A stretch of DNA of 64,000 bases, taken from positions 3,782,001-3,846,000 of the forward strand of contig NZ_CP041656.2 in the NCBI RefSeq assembly GCF_007290395.2. The letters run 5' to 3'. The translations under genes and the position numbers were made by a program. Within the stretch, counting starts at the first letter, position 1, and each line of letters starts with the position of its first letter. The notes beneath the pieces were generated by a model. It saw only the letters and a program-made list of their open reading frames with translations, did not search any database and was not told the origin of the DNA. The DNA is from Bradyrhizobium cosmicum. Lineage in GTDB: Bacteria; Pseudomonadota; Alphaproteobacteria; Rhizobiales; Xanthobacteraceae. Of this stretch, positions 1 through 9,704 are shown in pieces.

Positions 1-2716
1 ACAGACGGTTTACTTCCTCGCGGGCAGCGGCGAGACGGACGGCAGAAGCGGCATTGCGCAGCAACGTGCGCATCGCGCGCATTCGCTGTTCGTCGGGCCA
101 CAGTTGCTGCGTCTCGCCGACCGCCACGACCCGCATGGCGGTCCTGAAATCGCCGTGTATTTTCGGCGCGGCTATCATGATGTCGTTCAGCGCCACGGTG
201 AGTTCGGAAAGCTGCCGTAGGCTGGCGAAGCCAGCCGCGTCCGCCCCGAGTTCGGGCGCCAGACCCCGCCAGCGAAGCTGCGCATCGAGAAATCTGCCGC
301 GCCAAGACAGGTAGTCGCGAACGTGCGTCCATTCCGCCTCGCTGGCAGGTGCGCGCGACAGGATGCGGATGGCATCGATCGCGGGCTTCAAGGCCTTTTG
401 CTTGAACGCGAACACGCCGAAGACCCTCTCGCCAGCGGCGAGCCGCGAGATGGCCTCGAAGATCTCCGGCGAGGAGACGGCCTCCTCCGGCACGGCTACA
501 GGAGTCTCGAGAAATTTCCTGTGTTCCGCGAGCACGCCCGCCGCTTCCGAGAGAAAGGATCTCAGTGCCGCGTCGAAGGGAGCATCGCGAACCGAGTGAA
601 GCGCCACGCACAAGGGGCGCAGGAACGGATATGCGTCGAGATGACGGCAGGCGTCGAGCAGCATGTCCAGGCCGTCGGCAGCGCGATCCGCCCGGTCCAG
701 CGCCTCGGCCGAGTTGATGCGGAGCGCGACGGACGGATCGTTCTTCGCCTGCGCACGGTACTCGTCGGCGCGCAGGATATCCGCGTGGAGATGCGCGAGC
801 GCGCGTCCGCTGGGCAGGTCGGCGCTCGACGGCAGCCGGCCCTGCAAGTGCTCAATCCGTGCACCCAGCGCCACACGAGCGCTTCGGATCCGAGCGATAT
901 CGTCGTCGGACACCCCGACCTGCGCGGAGAATTCCGCGGGCCTGTCCGTGAACCAGTCGTGGCTGCAGGTAGCCGAGATGACCGCCGCCGCCAGTTCGGC
1001 GGGCCGGATCTTCTGACCTGGTACGGCCGACAATTGCCGAGCCGCGAGCGTTCCGATCTCGGCATCGATGGCGCGGATGCGGCCGCGCATGTCGATGATC
1101 GACGCTTCGAGATCGGCAATCAGACGCAACTGCTCGTTCGGACGCAGACTTTCAACGATGGACTGGAGCAGACGAACGGCGCCTTCGAGCTGCTTGTACC
1201 CCTCCTTCTCGGAAGTCGTGATGCTGATGGCGAGATCGCGGACCTGCTCCGGAAGCTGATCGCGCAGCACCGCGAGAGCGGCTTCGCCGTGGGAGACCAC
1301 GAGCACACGGCGGCCTTGGGCGAGATAATGACAAATGATGTTGGAGATCGTGTGGGTCTTGCCGGTACCCGGGGGGCCCTGCACCACTACTCCGTCGTTC
1401 ACCTCGAGGCGGCGGACGATCTCGACCTGCTCGTCATTGAACGGTTTGGGGAAGAACAGATCGCCGAGAGGCGTCGGGTCGGCTTCCGACGGCCCCGCGC
1501 CGCCGCCGGCGACTGCGCCCATGGCATCCGATAGTGGCTTCCAGCGCGCGCCAGCGGCACGCGCTGGTCCCATCACCAACGTGCGTGATGGTCCGGGCAA
1601 GTCATCCGGAGCCCCTTCGACGGAGGCCTTGAGGTTCGCGAGGTCCTGCAGCAAAAAGTTGTCGGATCGGCGGCGCGCGAAGAAGACCCACCGGTCCGAT
1701 ACGACGAGATGCTGCGAAGGAGCCGGCGGGGCCACACCCGGAGCTGTCTGCTGGGTGTCTGGCAAATAGGTCCCTTCGGGATCCAGCCTGGTCTGGCAGG
1801 ACCGCAGCACGGGCTCGAAGGTATCGCGGTTGAACGGCCCGACCCCCATGTCCTCGTCCACGGTGGCGATCGCCCTTCGGGCGGCGTCCTGCGCCACGGG
1901 TACGCCGTCGATCTTCAATTCGTCGTAGGGCCGAAGATTCACGGTGGCTGGCGCCTGACGGGGGCGGATCCGGATGGTGCCGGCGGCCCTTTCGTCGATC
2001 TCGATCTCGACGAGGCGTTCGATGAGCGGAAGGTCGATGACCGCGCCGTCCTTCACCCACCGCGACAGGCCTATGCCCCACACGAGCTCGAACGTCTGTT
2101 CGGCGCCTCCTAGCTCCGACAGTTGGACGACCTCGAAAAGCTTCTGGTAGAGCGCCATGGATCGGCGCCGGGGTCGCTCGGCGATCGACCACGGCAGCCA
2201 TGATAGGGTGACGTATTGTTCGGCTTCCGCGGCGATGCCGGGTTTATCTTCCAGACGGAGACGGACGTCGAATTGTCCCTTTGCGTCGGGGGCCAGTGAT
2301 TCCGCGCAATCCTCGGCGCGGGCCTGCCCTGTAGCGACGAGTTCGTCGCATTCGGGCTTAGCGACGGTCAGCAGTATGTGGTCGCGTGGCTGCGGAGTGC
2401 TGTCGGGATCCGGGGTGAGTTCGAGCCAGGGCGCGAGGGTCTCGGAGGGCGGCGGCGGATCGTTTCGCTTCAGCCGTTCGGCGCACAGCCAGACCGCTCC
2501 GTCGTCGTCGACCAGATCGTGCGTGATTCCGGGGAGCGAATGAAGTTCATGCTGATGGAAGATGAAGGATTGGCCGTTCGCCAGCCGGTGTTCGGAAAGC
2601 TTGCAAGCCGGACGCTCGTCAAGCTTGATGACCTGGCCGACGTAGTCCAGCAATTCCACGAGACGTTCCGCGGGTAAATCGCCGGTACGGCCCGGACGCG
2701 CGGCATCCCCCTTCAT
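1..2716 (-). CDS. Large superfamily I helicase-like AAA protein, C-terminus beyond window
   Basis: Minus-strand reading frame open from an ATG at 2716 to the window edge, about 905 codons with no stop, so the 3' end is missing. The N-terminal ~430 residues match nothing I recognise. At about residues 443-458 the sequence reads VVVQGPPGTGKTHTI, a Walker A of the UPF1/DNA2-like SF1 helicase type, followed by a strand ending in RRVLVVSHGEAAL as in motif Ia. A long alpha-helical insertion follows, as in large SF1 proteins linked to phage defence or RNA surveillance. A TTG at 2725 has a better-spaced GGGGAGGGG and may be the real start. The later helicase motifs and any nuclease domain lie outside the window, so the exact family is open. 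Confidence 0.75.
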   Translation of the reverse strand, partial: MKGDAARPGRTGDLPAERLVELLDYVGQVIKLDERPACKLSEHRLANGQSFIFHQHELHSLPGITHDLVDDDGAVWLCAERLKRNDPPPPSETLAPWLELTPDPDSTPQPRDHILLTVAKPECDELVATGQARAEDCAESLAPDAKGQFDVRLRLEDKPGIAAEAEQYVTLSWLPWSIAERPRRRSMALYQKLFEVVQLSELGGAEQTFELVWGIGLSRWVKDGAVIDLPLIERLVEIEIDERAAGTIRIRPRQAPATVNLRPYDELKIDGVPVAQDAARRAIATVDEDMGVGPFNRDTFEPVLRSCQTRLDPEGTYLPDTQQTAPGVAPPAPSQHLVVSDRWVFFARRRSDNFLLQDLANLKASVEGAPDDLPGPSRTLVMGPARAAGARWKPLSDAMGAVAGGGAGPSEADPTPLGDLFFPKPFNDEQVEIVRRLEVNDGVVVQGPPGTGKTHTISNIICHYLAQGRRVLVVSHGEAALAVLRDQLPEQVRDLAISITTSEKEGYKQLEGAVRLLQSIVESLRPNEQLRLIADLEASIIDMRGRIRAIDAEIGTLAARQLSAVPGQKIRPAELAAAVISATCSHDWFTDRPAEFSAQVGVSDDDIARIRSARVALGARIEHLQGRLPSSADLPSGRALAHLHADILRADEYRAQAKNDPSVALRINSAEALDRADRAADGLDMLLDACRHLDAYPFLRPLCVALHSVRDAPFDAALRSFLSEAAGVLAEHRKFLETPVAVPEEAVSSPEIFEAISRLAAGERVFGVFAFKQKALKPAIDAIRILSRAPASEAEWTHVRDYLSWRGRFLDAQLRWRGLAPELGADAAGFASLRQLSELTVALNDIMIAAPKIHGDFRTAMRVVAVGETQQLWPDEQRMRAMRTLLRNAASAVRLAAAREEVNRL

Positions 2717-3897
2717 CGAATCCAAGCCAACCCCTCCCCGATCGGGGGCATTCTATACAATTTCTCCTGGGTATACCTCGAATTTCGGTCGGCGGAATCT
2801 GAGGCGCCCCGGTGCCGTCAGTACGCGGCCGCCTTTCCAGCAACGTCTCGCCGGGTCCGTTTTTGGTCCGGGCATCCAGGACGCCACTCAGGCGGAAACC
2901 AGAATCCCATCGGAAAGGAAGCTAAACGGTGGCACGTTGGCATCGGAGCCTTGAACTACGGATCACGTCGACCGGAAGCCTCACCATTCGGAATCCCTGC
3001 GGTGCTAAGCGCCGAGCCCTACGCGTCGAAAATTCGCCATGTGGGGCGCTCTTGGAGTTTTGGGAAGCTAAACCGAATTAGCTTCCTTCCGGCACCTCAT
3101 CCTAACCCCTCACGGCGCCGTTCACGGGCAGCATTCGATCTGGTCGCCAGCTTCCGCTGGACCTTAGTCGGCGATGGTTACGAAGCTCGGTCGTCCGAGA
3201 TAAGCGCTTGTTATTGCTGCTTAAAAATTGTGCGTTCTGCAGCTTAATGGTGAAAACCGCGCATAATGATGCTTCGCATCTGGAGACTATTGGCGGCGGA
3301 TTTCTTTGGCCCGACATGATGCTGCCTCCCCCCTGACGTGTCACACATCTTGCGGTAACATGTAAGCACCATGAGCTGACTACGTCCGGCGAGAGCGCCG
3401 TCAGATCGGTAAGGCTAGAGGGGCTCCGGCCCGACATTTCCATGTCCGCGGTCATCCCGGGCGCGATGAATCGATTGGTCCGTCAGTCGTGCCGAGGTAA
3501 GCCGCTGCACGTGGGCGACCTTTGGACGTTGAAAGTCGGCACCTTCACATGTCGCCCGCCCAGGCTCCGCAGCGACATAGCTGAGCCGGTCGTTTTGGCC
3601 TCTCCAGGGAGGATTCGGGGCACCAGACGTCCATGGTATCGCATTTTGGCTGCGGCGTGATCGTTGGCCGTCTAGGCCACGGCAGCCCAGCAACCACCTC
3701 ACGAAGTGGCCGGTCGCCTTCACCGGCCCAATGAGCGCCAGCGGCTCGCCTCGAAATTACCGCGGCAAGCGCACCAAGATCAGCATCCATCCTGCCGTTT
3801 CGGGGGCCGCCGGCATAAGCGCCGCGGTGGCTGGCGGCCAACAGCCGACCCAACGGCGGAGCGAAATGCGAGCGTCGGGCCTGCATCATGGCTGAGA
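2717..3897. other. Gene-poor stretch
   Basis: No convincing gene here; the short open frames on both strands lack recognisable domains and overlap one another. The only clear structure is an inverted repeat at 3063-3086, and part of it (GGAAGCTAAACSG) recurs at about 2918-2930. Confidence 0.5.
3063..3086. repeat. 9-bp inverted repeat, hairpin
   Basis: GGAAGCTAA and TTAGCTTCC are separated by six bases. No T-run follows on either strand, so it is not an obvious terminator. A similar GGAAGCTAAACGG stands about 145 bases upstream. Confidence 0.5.
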
Positions 3898-4280
3898 TCA
3901 TTGACTTGCGCGTGGGCCACCTGATGCGGTCGGCTCCGGAATAGGTTCGAGATGTTTGATCGTCTTGGTGACCGGCGGCGGCGTCCGTCGATCACCAAGC
4001 GGCAATCCGAAGCCCTTCACCAGGCCGAAGATCGCGGGGATTACGATGAGCGTCAGCAGGGTGGAGGAGATCATCCCGCCAATCATCGGCACCACTATGC
4101 GCTGCATGATCTCGGACCCGGTCCCGTCCTCCACATGATCGGCAGCAAGCCTGCCATGATCGCGACGACTGTCATCATCTTGGGCCGTACGCGCTCCACC
4201 GCGCCCTCCATGATGGCGTCATAGACCGAGACCTCGGCAAGGCGTGCCGCCGAGGGGCGGGCCCTGACCCGCGGCGCCGA
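3898..4280 (-). pseudogene. CusA/CzcA-type RND efflux pump, C-terminal remnant
   Basis: Two minus-strand frames together give the last ~120 residues of a heavy-metal RND pump. One frame has AIMEGAVERVRPKMMTVVA and LLPIMW; the other has GTGSEIMQRIVVPMIGG and STLLTLIVIPAIFGLVKG. The join near 4137 needs a frame change, consistent with a one-base loss between the TGG and the GTG of the usual LPIMWxTGTGSE. The rest of the ~1050-residue pump and its partner genes are absent. This is a decayed fragment, probably left by deletion between the gene-poor region and the ferritin gene. Confidence 0.75.
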
Positions 4281-4331
4281 CGTGATCCATCTCGATCGCC
4301 GGCTTTGAATTGATGGCGGCGCTCGGGTGCC

Positions 4332-5207
4332 TTACTCCGCGCCAAGCGAACGCAGCCATGCCAACCTCGAGATCGCTCTCTCGGCCAGGTGCTGCAAGGT
4401 TTCGACGCGCTCGGCATCGCCGGAGCGCTCGGCACCTTCGAGATAGGCGTCGGCCAGCGCCTCGGCGACCGTGTGCGCGTCCCGCTGCTCGAGCGTCTCC
4501 GGAAAGCTTCCGAAATCGCCGACCTCGTCGGCCATCCGCATGGTCGTATCGCAGAGCTCGCGCGTGCGCACCGCAGCCGCCCCTTCCAGACGCCGCTCGA
4601 GGGCCGCAAGACGCGTCGCGAGGCAAAGCTCAAGCCTTCGCGCCTCGATCCGCTCCCCGGGTAGGCGCGCTTCGTCTGCCCGCGCCCAGTCATGCTCTCG
4701 ATGATAGGCGCGGCGCCGTTCCTTGCGCAGCGTCGCGACGTGGCCGAGTTCCTCTTTGGCCATAGTCTCCGACGCCTTCTTGATCTCGGGATCTTCCGAA
4801 TACGCGGCCAGATAGGACCAGAAGGCAAAGGCACGCTCCTCGTTGCGTACCGCCATCGCGAGCGCGCGGTAAGGCGTCATCAGGTTCGAAGCCTTGATTT
4901 CGGCTGTGGCGTCACTGTCGAACGTTTCGGGCGCCTCCCAGCGGATGAGGGCGAGATCCGGCAACTTCCCGCGTCGCGACTGCGACCAGCGCTGCACGCT
5001 GTCGACGTGTTCCCGCTCGGCCGCCGCGAGATCGCTGAAAACCGTCAGCAGGTCGAAACGATCCTGACGTCGCATCTCTTCGGCGAGTTCCCCGTACTTG
5101 GTCGCGGCTTCCTGCTCCATGGCGTTAGCGAGCGCGAACAGTTCGTCTAGTGACTGCAGGGTCCCTGCCGGTTCCATCTTCAAGAGCGTCGTTCGCAGCA
5201 ACGGCAT
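4332..5207 (-). CDS. Ferritin-like (rubrerythrin-type) di-iron protein
   Basis: About 291 residues starting MPLLRTTLLKMEPAG. Two pairs of helices carry di-iron ligand patterns: E..A...Y.E then AAEREHVDS, and RNEERAFAFW then AKEELGHVATLR. These are typical of a four-helix rubrerythrin/ferritin-like bundle. The C-terminal ~110 residues are helical and unrecognised. The ATG at 5207 is preferred because GAGGA lies eight bases upstream; an ATG at 5213 is too close to it. The gene is divergent from nosR, and the intergenic region holds a FixK-type box and a -10 placed for this gene. An oxygen- or NO-linked iron or redox role under low oxygen is inferred. Confidence 0.75.
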   Translation of the reverse strand: MPLLRTTLLKMEPAGTLQSLDELFALANAMEQEAATKYGELAEEMRRQDRFDLLTVFSDLAAAEREHVDSVQRWSQSRRGKLPDLALIRWEAPETFDSDATAEIKASNLMTPYRALAMAVRNEERAFAFWSYLAAYSEDPEIKKASETMAKEELGHVATLRKERRRAYHREHDWARADEARLPGERIEARRLELCLATRLAALERRLEGAAAVRTRELCDTTMRMADEVGDFGSFPETLEQRDAHTVAEALADAYLEGAERSGDAERVETLQHLAERAISRLAWLRSLGAE

Positions 5208-5226
5208 GATCATATTCCTCGGCTGT

Positions 5227-5240
5227 TTGATGCAGCGCAA
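5227..5240 (+). promoter_or_regulatory. FixK/FNR-type box for nosR
   Basis: TTGATGCAGCGCAA fits TTG[AC]-N6-[TG]CAA. Its centre at 5233.5 predicts a class II start near 5275. TAGATA at 5263-5268 sits at about -12 to -7 of that start on the plus strand, so the box suits nosR. Both elements were read by eye; the start site is inferred. Confidence 0.65.
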
Positions 5241-5290
5241 ATTGCGAGGCCATTCCTATCATTAGATAGACCCTCTTGACGCAGCTCGAT

Positions 5291-5304
5291 TTGCGTTGGC
5301 TCAA
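5291..5304 (-). promoter_or_regulatory. FixK/FNR-type box for the ferritin-like gene
   Basis: TTGCGTTGGCTCAA fits the same consensus. Read on the minus strand it predicts a start near 5256, and TATCTA (complement of 5263-5268) falls at -12 to -7. That leaves a ~49-base leader before the ATG at 5207. It shares the -10 hexamer with the nosR promoter in the opposite direction. Confidence 0.6.
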
Positions 5305-5408
5305 TCGACCCTCCCGTCCGGCGTCAACGACGATCCCGGGACATCAAACATCAAAATTCGAATGGAATGAGCGTGCGCGGGCAGACCCGTTCCGCTTTGA
5401 GGTACTCC

Positions 5409-7721
5409 ATGGTCCGGAGTTTTTTCGCCCACAGACGGCCTGCATCTGCAGCAGCCTTCGCGGTGATTGTCGCGATTTGCGCGACGTTGTGGGCACATGC
5501 GGCGCTCGCGGCCGGCGATCTCGCCACCTATCTGCCGAAGGTCGCGCCCGCCGACTTCTTCCAAGGCGCCGACCGATTCGGTCCGCCGCAGGGAGATCCG
5601 CCGATTGTTCCGGTCTATCGCGGCGAGCAGCTGCAGGGATTCGTCTACCTCAATTCTCAGTTCGCCAACGCCACGGGCTATTCCGGCAAGCCGATCCAGG
5701 TTCTGATCGGCATCGATACCAAGGGCGTGCTCAAGGGGTTCAAGCTCGTCGAGCACAAGGAGCCGATTGTTCTCGTCGGGATTCCGGAGAAGAGGATCCT
5801 GGACGCCGTCAACAAGCTGATCGGCGCCGACATGGGCGAGGTGGCGCGCGGTGCCGCGCAGGCGCCCCAGGTCGACATCGTCAGCGGGGCTACGGTGACC
5901 GTCCTCGTGTTCGGCGACAGCATCGTCCGTTCCGCGACGAAGCTGATCAAGAGCGGCCGGCTCGGCGCCCAAGGCGATGCAGGCGCCAGCGCAGCGCCGC
6001 AAGCGTCGAAATTGATTGATCCCGGAATAAGCGAGGTTCGCGATTGGCAGACGCTCCTCGGTGACGGCTCGGTCCGGCGGCTGTTCCTTTCGGTCGCGGA
6101 TATCAACAAGGCGTTCGAAAACACCGGCAGCGCCGCCGCCACGGCGCATCCGGAGGCAGGCGATCCCGACGACACATTCATAGATCTCTACGTCGCCGAC
6201 GTCGCCGTTCCCACGATCGGACGCAGTCTGCTCGGAGACGACGGCTACCAACGGCTCGTCGGCCGTCTCAAGCCAGGTCAGCAGGCGCTCGTCGTCGCCG
6301 GAACCGGCCGCTACTCGTTCAAGGGAGCCGCCTACGTCCGCGGCGGAATCTTCGACCGCATCGAATTGGTCCAGGAGACCAACAGCGTCCGCTTCCGCGA
6401 CCGCGATCACACGCGGCTCGGCAGCCTTGCCGCCGAAGGTGCGCCCGACTTTCCGGAAATCGCTCTGTTCACGGTGCCGCCCGAGCTCGCCTTCGATCCG
6501 GTCGAACCATGGATGCTGCAACTGCTTGTGCAGCGCGTGGTCGGCGCCCGGGACAAGGCGTTGGTCACCTTCGATCTCGGCTATACCCTTCCAGACGCCT
6601 ACCTGAAACGGCAGGCGCTCCCGGCGCAGTCTCCACAAGCGGCAGCTTCGAAGGGCTCGGCGACCTCGGTTGCCGAAGCGCGCGAAGTCGGTACGCCGCC
6701 ACCAGCGTCCGACGACGAGCCGCTGTGGATGCGGATCTGGCGCGCCGATACGGTCAAGATCGGCTTGACCGTGGCGGCGCTCGGCGCGCTCACCCTGATC
6801 TTCTTCTTCCAGAACGTGCTGGTTCGACGTCCAGCCGTGTACGTCTGGGTGCGCCGAGGCTACCTGCTGTTCATCCTTGTCTGGCTTGGCTGGTACGCGA
6901 ACGCTCAGCTCTCTGTCGTCAACGTTCTGACCTTCGCGAACTCCCTATTGACCGGATTCAGCTGGGACTACTTCCTCTCGGCTCCCCTGATCTTCATCCT
7001 CTGGGCATCGATTGCGGCCGGGCTGCTGTTCTGGGGCCGCGGACCGTTCTGCGGCTGGCTTTGCCCGTTCGGCGCCCTGCAGGAATTGCTCAACAACGTC
7101 GCGCAGGCGCTCAAGGTGCCTCAATTCCGCGTTCCCTGGGGACTGCACGAACGGCTCTGGCCGATCAAGTACATCATCTTCCTCGGCCTGTTCGGGATGT
7201 CGCTGTATTCGACCGCCTTCGCGGAGCAGCTCGCCGAGGTCGAGCCCTTCAAGACCTCCATCATCCTGAAGTTCGCGCGGGAGTGGCCGTTCGTCCTCTA
7301 CGCGCTGACCCTGCTCGCCGCCGGCTTGTTCGTCGAGCGCTTTTTCTGCCGCTACATGTGCCCGCTCGGCGCTGCGCTGGCGATCCCGGGACGTATCCGG
7401 ATGTTCGAATGGCTGCGGCGGTGGCCGGAATGCGGTTCGCCCTGTCAGCGCTGCGCCAACGAGTGTCCGGTGCAGGCGATCCATCCGGAAGGTCACATCA
7501 ACGTCAATGAGTGCATCTACTGCATGCACTGCCAGGAACTGTATTTCGACGACCACCGCTGTCCGCACATGATCCAGGTGCGGCTGAAGCGGGAAAAGCG
7601 CCAGGCGATGTCGTCGCCATCGATGCGCTCCGGTGGCAAGGGTCCGGACACGGTCATCACCGCCGGCGGGAGACCCGTCCGCGTCTCGCCCGCCGACGTC
7701 ATCACACCACCTTCAACCTGA
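5409..7721 (+). CDS. nosR: NosR, membrane iron-sulfur flavoprotein for N2O reduction
   Basis: A 770-residue membrane protein needed for expression and electron supply of N2O reductase. After a signal sequence comes a periplasmic FMN-binding domain, with the covalent flavin motif SGATVT near residue 165. Several membrane segments follow, then two CxxxCP motifs ([16 protein letters not shown]), and a C-terminal ferredoxin-like region with two 4Fe-4S cysteine sets ([16 protein letters not shown]). The ATG at 5409 is chosen because GAGG lies seven bases upstream; an in-frame ATG at 5367 lacks this. It is the first gene of the nos operon, behind a FixK-type box. Length and motifs are those of complete NosR. 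Confidence 0.97.
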   Translation: MVRSFFAHRRPASAAAFAVIVAICATLWAHAALAAGDLATYLPKVAPADFFQGADRFGPPQGDPPIVPVYRGEQLQGFVYLNSQFANATGYSGKPIQVLIGIDTKGVLKGFKLVEHKEPIVLVGIPEKRILDAVNKLIGADMGEVARGAAQAPQVDIVSGATVTVLVFGDSIVRSATKLIKSGRLGAQGDAGASAAPQASKLIDPGISEVRDWQTLLGDGSVRRLFLSVADINKAFENTGSAAATAHPEAGDPDDTFIDLYVADVAVPTIGRSLLGDDGYQRLVGRLKPGQQALVVAGTGRYSFKGAAYVRGGIFDRIELVQETNSVRFRDRDHTRLGSLAAEGAPDFPEIALFTVPPELAFDPVEPWMLQLLVQRVVGARDKALVTFDLGYTLPDAYLKRQALPAQSPQAAASKGSATSVAEAREVGTPPPASDDEPLWMRIWRADTVKIGLTVAALGALTLIFFFQNVLVRRPAVYVWVRRGYLLFILVWLGWYANAQLSVVNVLTFANSLLTGFSWDYFLSAPLIFILWASIAAGLLFWGRGPFCGWLCPFGALQELLNNVAQALKVPQFRVPWGLHERLWPIKYIIFLGLFGMSLYSTAFAEQLAEVEPFKTSIILKFAREWPFVLYALTLLAAGLFVERFFCRYMCPLGAALAIPGRIRMFEWLRRWPECGSPCQRCANECPVQAIHPEGHINVNECIYCMHCQELYFDDHRCPHMIQVRLKREKRQAMSSPSMRSGGKGPDTVITAGGRPVRVSPADVITPPST

Positions 7722-7744
7722 AACCGAAAGCCGAGGAGACCATC

Positions 7745-9691
7745 ATGAGCGACAACGAAAATGGAAAGGGCGTCAGCCGACGAACCCTGCTGGGGACCAC
7801 TGCGGCGGCTGCGGGCGTTGGACTCGCCGGCGGAGCCGTGATGAACGACGGCGGCTTTGTCTCGGTCGCCGAGGCGCAGACCAAGGCTGCCGCGCCCAAG
7901 GCGCCGCCGGCACGTCCGGCTGTGCAGAAGACGGAAGTCGCGCCGGGCGAGCTCGACGAATACTACGTCTTCTTCTCGAGCGGCCAATCCGGCGAGATGC
8001 GCATCGTCGGCCTTCCGTCGATGCGAGAACTGATGCGCGTCCCCGTGTTCAACCGCTGCAGCGCCACCGGCTGGGGACAGACGAACGAAAGCCTCAAGGT
8101 CCTGACCGAAGGATTGCAGCCGGAGACACGCGAGTTTCTCAAGAGCCGCGGCGGGACCTACATGAACGGCGACCTGCATCATCCCCATATCTCGTTCACC
8201 GATGGGACCTATGACGGCCGCTACGCCTTCATGAACGACAAGGCCAACAGCCGCGTCGCGCGGGTGCGCCTTGACGTCATGAAGTGCGACAAGATCATCG
8301 AGCTGCCAAACCAGCACACCGTGCACGGCCTGCGCGTGCAGAAATATCCGCGGACGGGCTATGTGTTCTGCAATGGCGAGGACGCCGTTCCGCTGCCGAA
8401 CGACGGCAAGATCCTCGATGACAGGAAGCAGTACCGTTCGATCTTCTCGGCGGTCGACGGTGATACGATGAAGGTCGCCTGGCAGGTGATCGTCGACGGC
8501 AATCTCGACAACGTCGATGCCGACTACCAGGGCAAATACGCCTTCTCGACCTGCTATAACGCGGAGGAAGGCGTCACCCTCGCCGAAATGACCGCCAACG
8601 AGCAGGACTGGGTCGTCATTTTCAACCTGAAGCGGATCGAAGAGGCCGTGAAGAAGGGCGACTTCAAGGAAATGAAAGGCGTGCCGGTCATCGACGGCCG
8701 CAAGGGCTCCCCTTACACGCGCTACGTTCCGGTCTCGAACAATCCGCATGGCATGAACACCGCTCCCGACGGGATCCACATCGTTGCGGCCGGAAAGCTC
8801 TCACCCACGGTCACGGTAATGGACGTGCGGCTGTTCGATCAATTGTTCGACGACAAGATCAAGCCGCGCGACGTTGTCGTCGCCGAGCCTGAACTCGGGC
8901 TCGGACCGCTGCATACGGCTTACGACGGGAAGGGCAACGCCTACACCACCCTGTTCCTCGACAGCCAGGTCTGCAAGTGGAACATCGACCTCGCCAAGCG
9001 GGCGTTCAAGGGCGAGAAGGTGGATCCCATCATCCAGAAGCTAGACGTGCACTATCAGCCCGGCCACAACCACTCCTCGATGGGGCAGACCAAGGAGGCC
9101 GACGGAAAATGGCTAATCTCGCTGAACAAGTTCTCGAAGGATCGCTTCCTTAACGTCGGCCCTCTGAAGCCGGAGAACGACCAGTTGATCGACATCTCGG
9201 GCGATCAGATGAAGCTGGTCCACGACGGTCCGAGCTTTGCGGAGCCCCATGACGCCACCATCGTGCACCGCTCCAAAATCAATCCGATCTCGATCTGGGA
9301 TCGCGCCGATCCGATGTTTGCGGATGCAGTCAAGCAGGCCAAGGCTGACGGCATCGACCTGGAAGGTGATTCCAAGGTCATCCGCGACGGCAACAAGGTG
9401 CGAGTCTACATGACCTCGACGGCCCCAGCATTCGGGCTCGAGCAGTTCCAGGTCAAGCAGGGTGATCAGGTCACCGTCTTCATCACCAACATCGATGCGG
9501 TCGAGGACCTGACCCACGGCTTCAGCATCGTGAACTACGGCATCCAGATGGAAGTCGCACCGATGGCGACGGCATCGGTGACGTTCAGTGCCGACAAGCC
9601 GGGCGTGTACTGGTACTACTGCTCCTGGTTCTGCCACGCCATGCACATGGAGATGAAGGGCCGGATGTTCGTCGAGCCGAAGTCGGTCTGA
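7745..9691 (+). CDS. nosZ: Nitrous-oxide reductase NosZ, TAT-exported (clade I type)
   Basis: Periplasmic multicopper enzyme reducing N2O to N2, 648 residues. A twin-arginine signal ([16 protein letters not shown] at 12-13) marks it as the TAT-exported form. CuZ histidines are present in [35 protein letters not shown] and AEPHDA. The C-terminal CuA cupredoxin site is [16 protein letters not shown]. The longer open frame upstream overlaps nosR; the ATG at 7745, preceded by GAGGAGACC, fits the TAT signal. All copper ligands I can place are intact, so the enzyme should be active. Confidence 0.98.
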   Translation: MSDNENGKGVSRRTLLGTTAAAAGVGLAGGAVMNDGGFVSVAEAQTKAAAPKAPPARPAVQKTEVAPGELDEYYVFFSSGQSGEMRIVGLPSMRELMRVPVFNRCSATGWGQTNESLKVLTEGLQPETREFLKSRGGTYMNGDLHHPHISFTDGTYDGRYAFMNDKANSRVARVRLDVMKCDKIIELPNQHTVHGLRVQKYPRTGYVFCNGEDAVPLPNDGKILDDRKQYRSIFSAVDGDTMKVAWQVIVDGNLDNVDADYQGKYAFSTCYNAEEGVTLAEMTANEQDWVVIFNLKRIEEAVKKGDFKEMKGVPVIDGRKGSPYTRYVPVSNNPHGMNTAPDGIHIVAAGKLSPTVTVMDVRLFDQLFDDKIKPRDVVVAEPELGLGPLHTAYDGKGNAYTTLFLDSQVCKWNIDLAKRAFKGEKVDPIIQKLDVHYQPGHNHSSMGQTKEADGKWLISLNKFSKDRFLNVGPLKPENDQLIDISGDQMKLVHDGPSFAEPHDATIVHRSKINPISIWDRADPMFADAVKQAKADGIDLEGDSKVIRDGNKVRVYMTSTAPAFGLEQFQVKQGDQVTVFITNIDAVEDLTHGFSIVNYGIQMEVAPMATASVTFSADKPGVYWYYCSWFCHAMHMEMKGRMFVEPKSV

Positions 9692-9704
9692 TCGGAGCGA
9701 CCTC

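Noticed and set aside
323..1534. Long plus-strand open frame of about 400 codons
   Set aside because: Antisense to the helicase-like gene, which has a clear Walker A in the minus frame; the plus frame has no domain.
5301..6638. Long minus-strand open frame opposite nosR
   Set aside because: Shadow of nosR caused by high GC; no motif.
7517..8779. Minus-strand frame opposite nosZ
   Set aside because: Shadow of nosZ.
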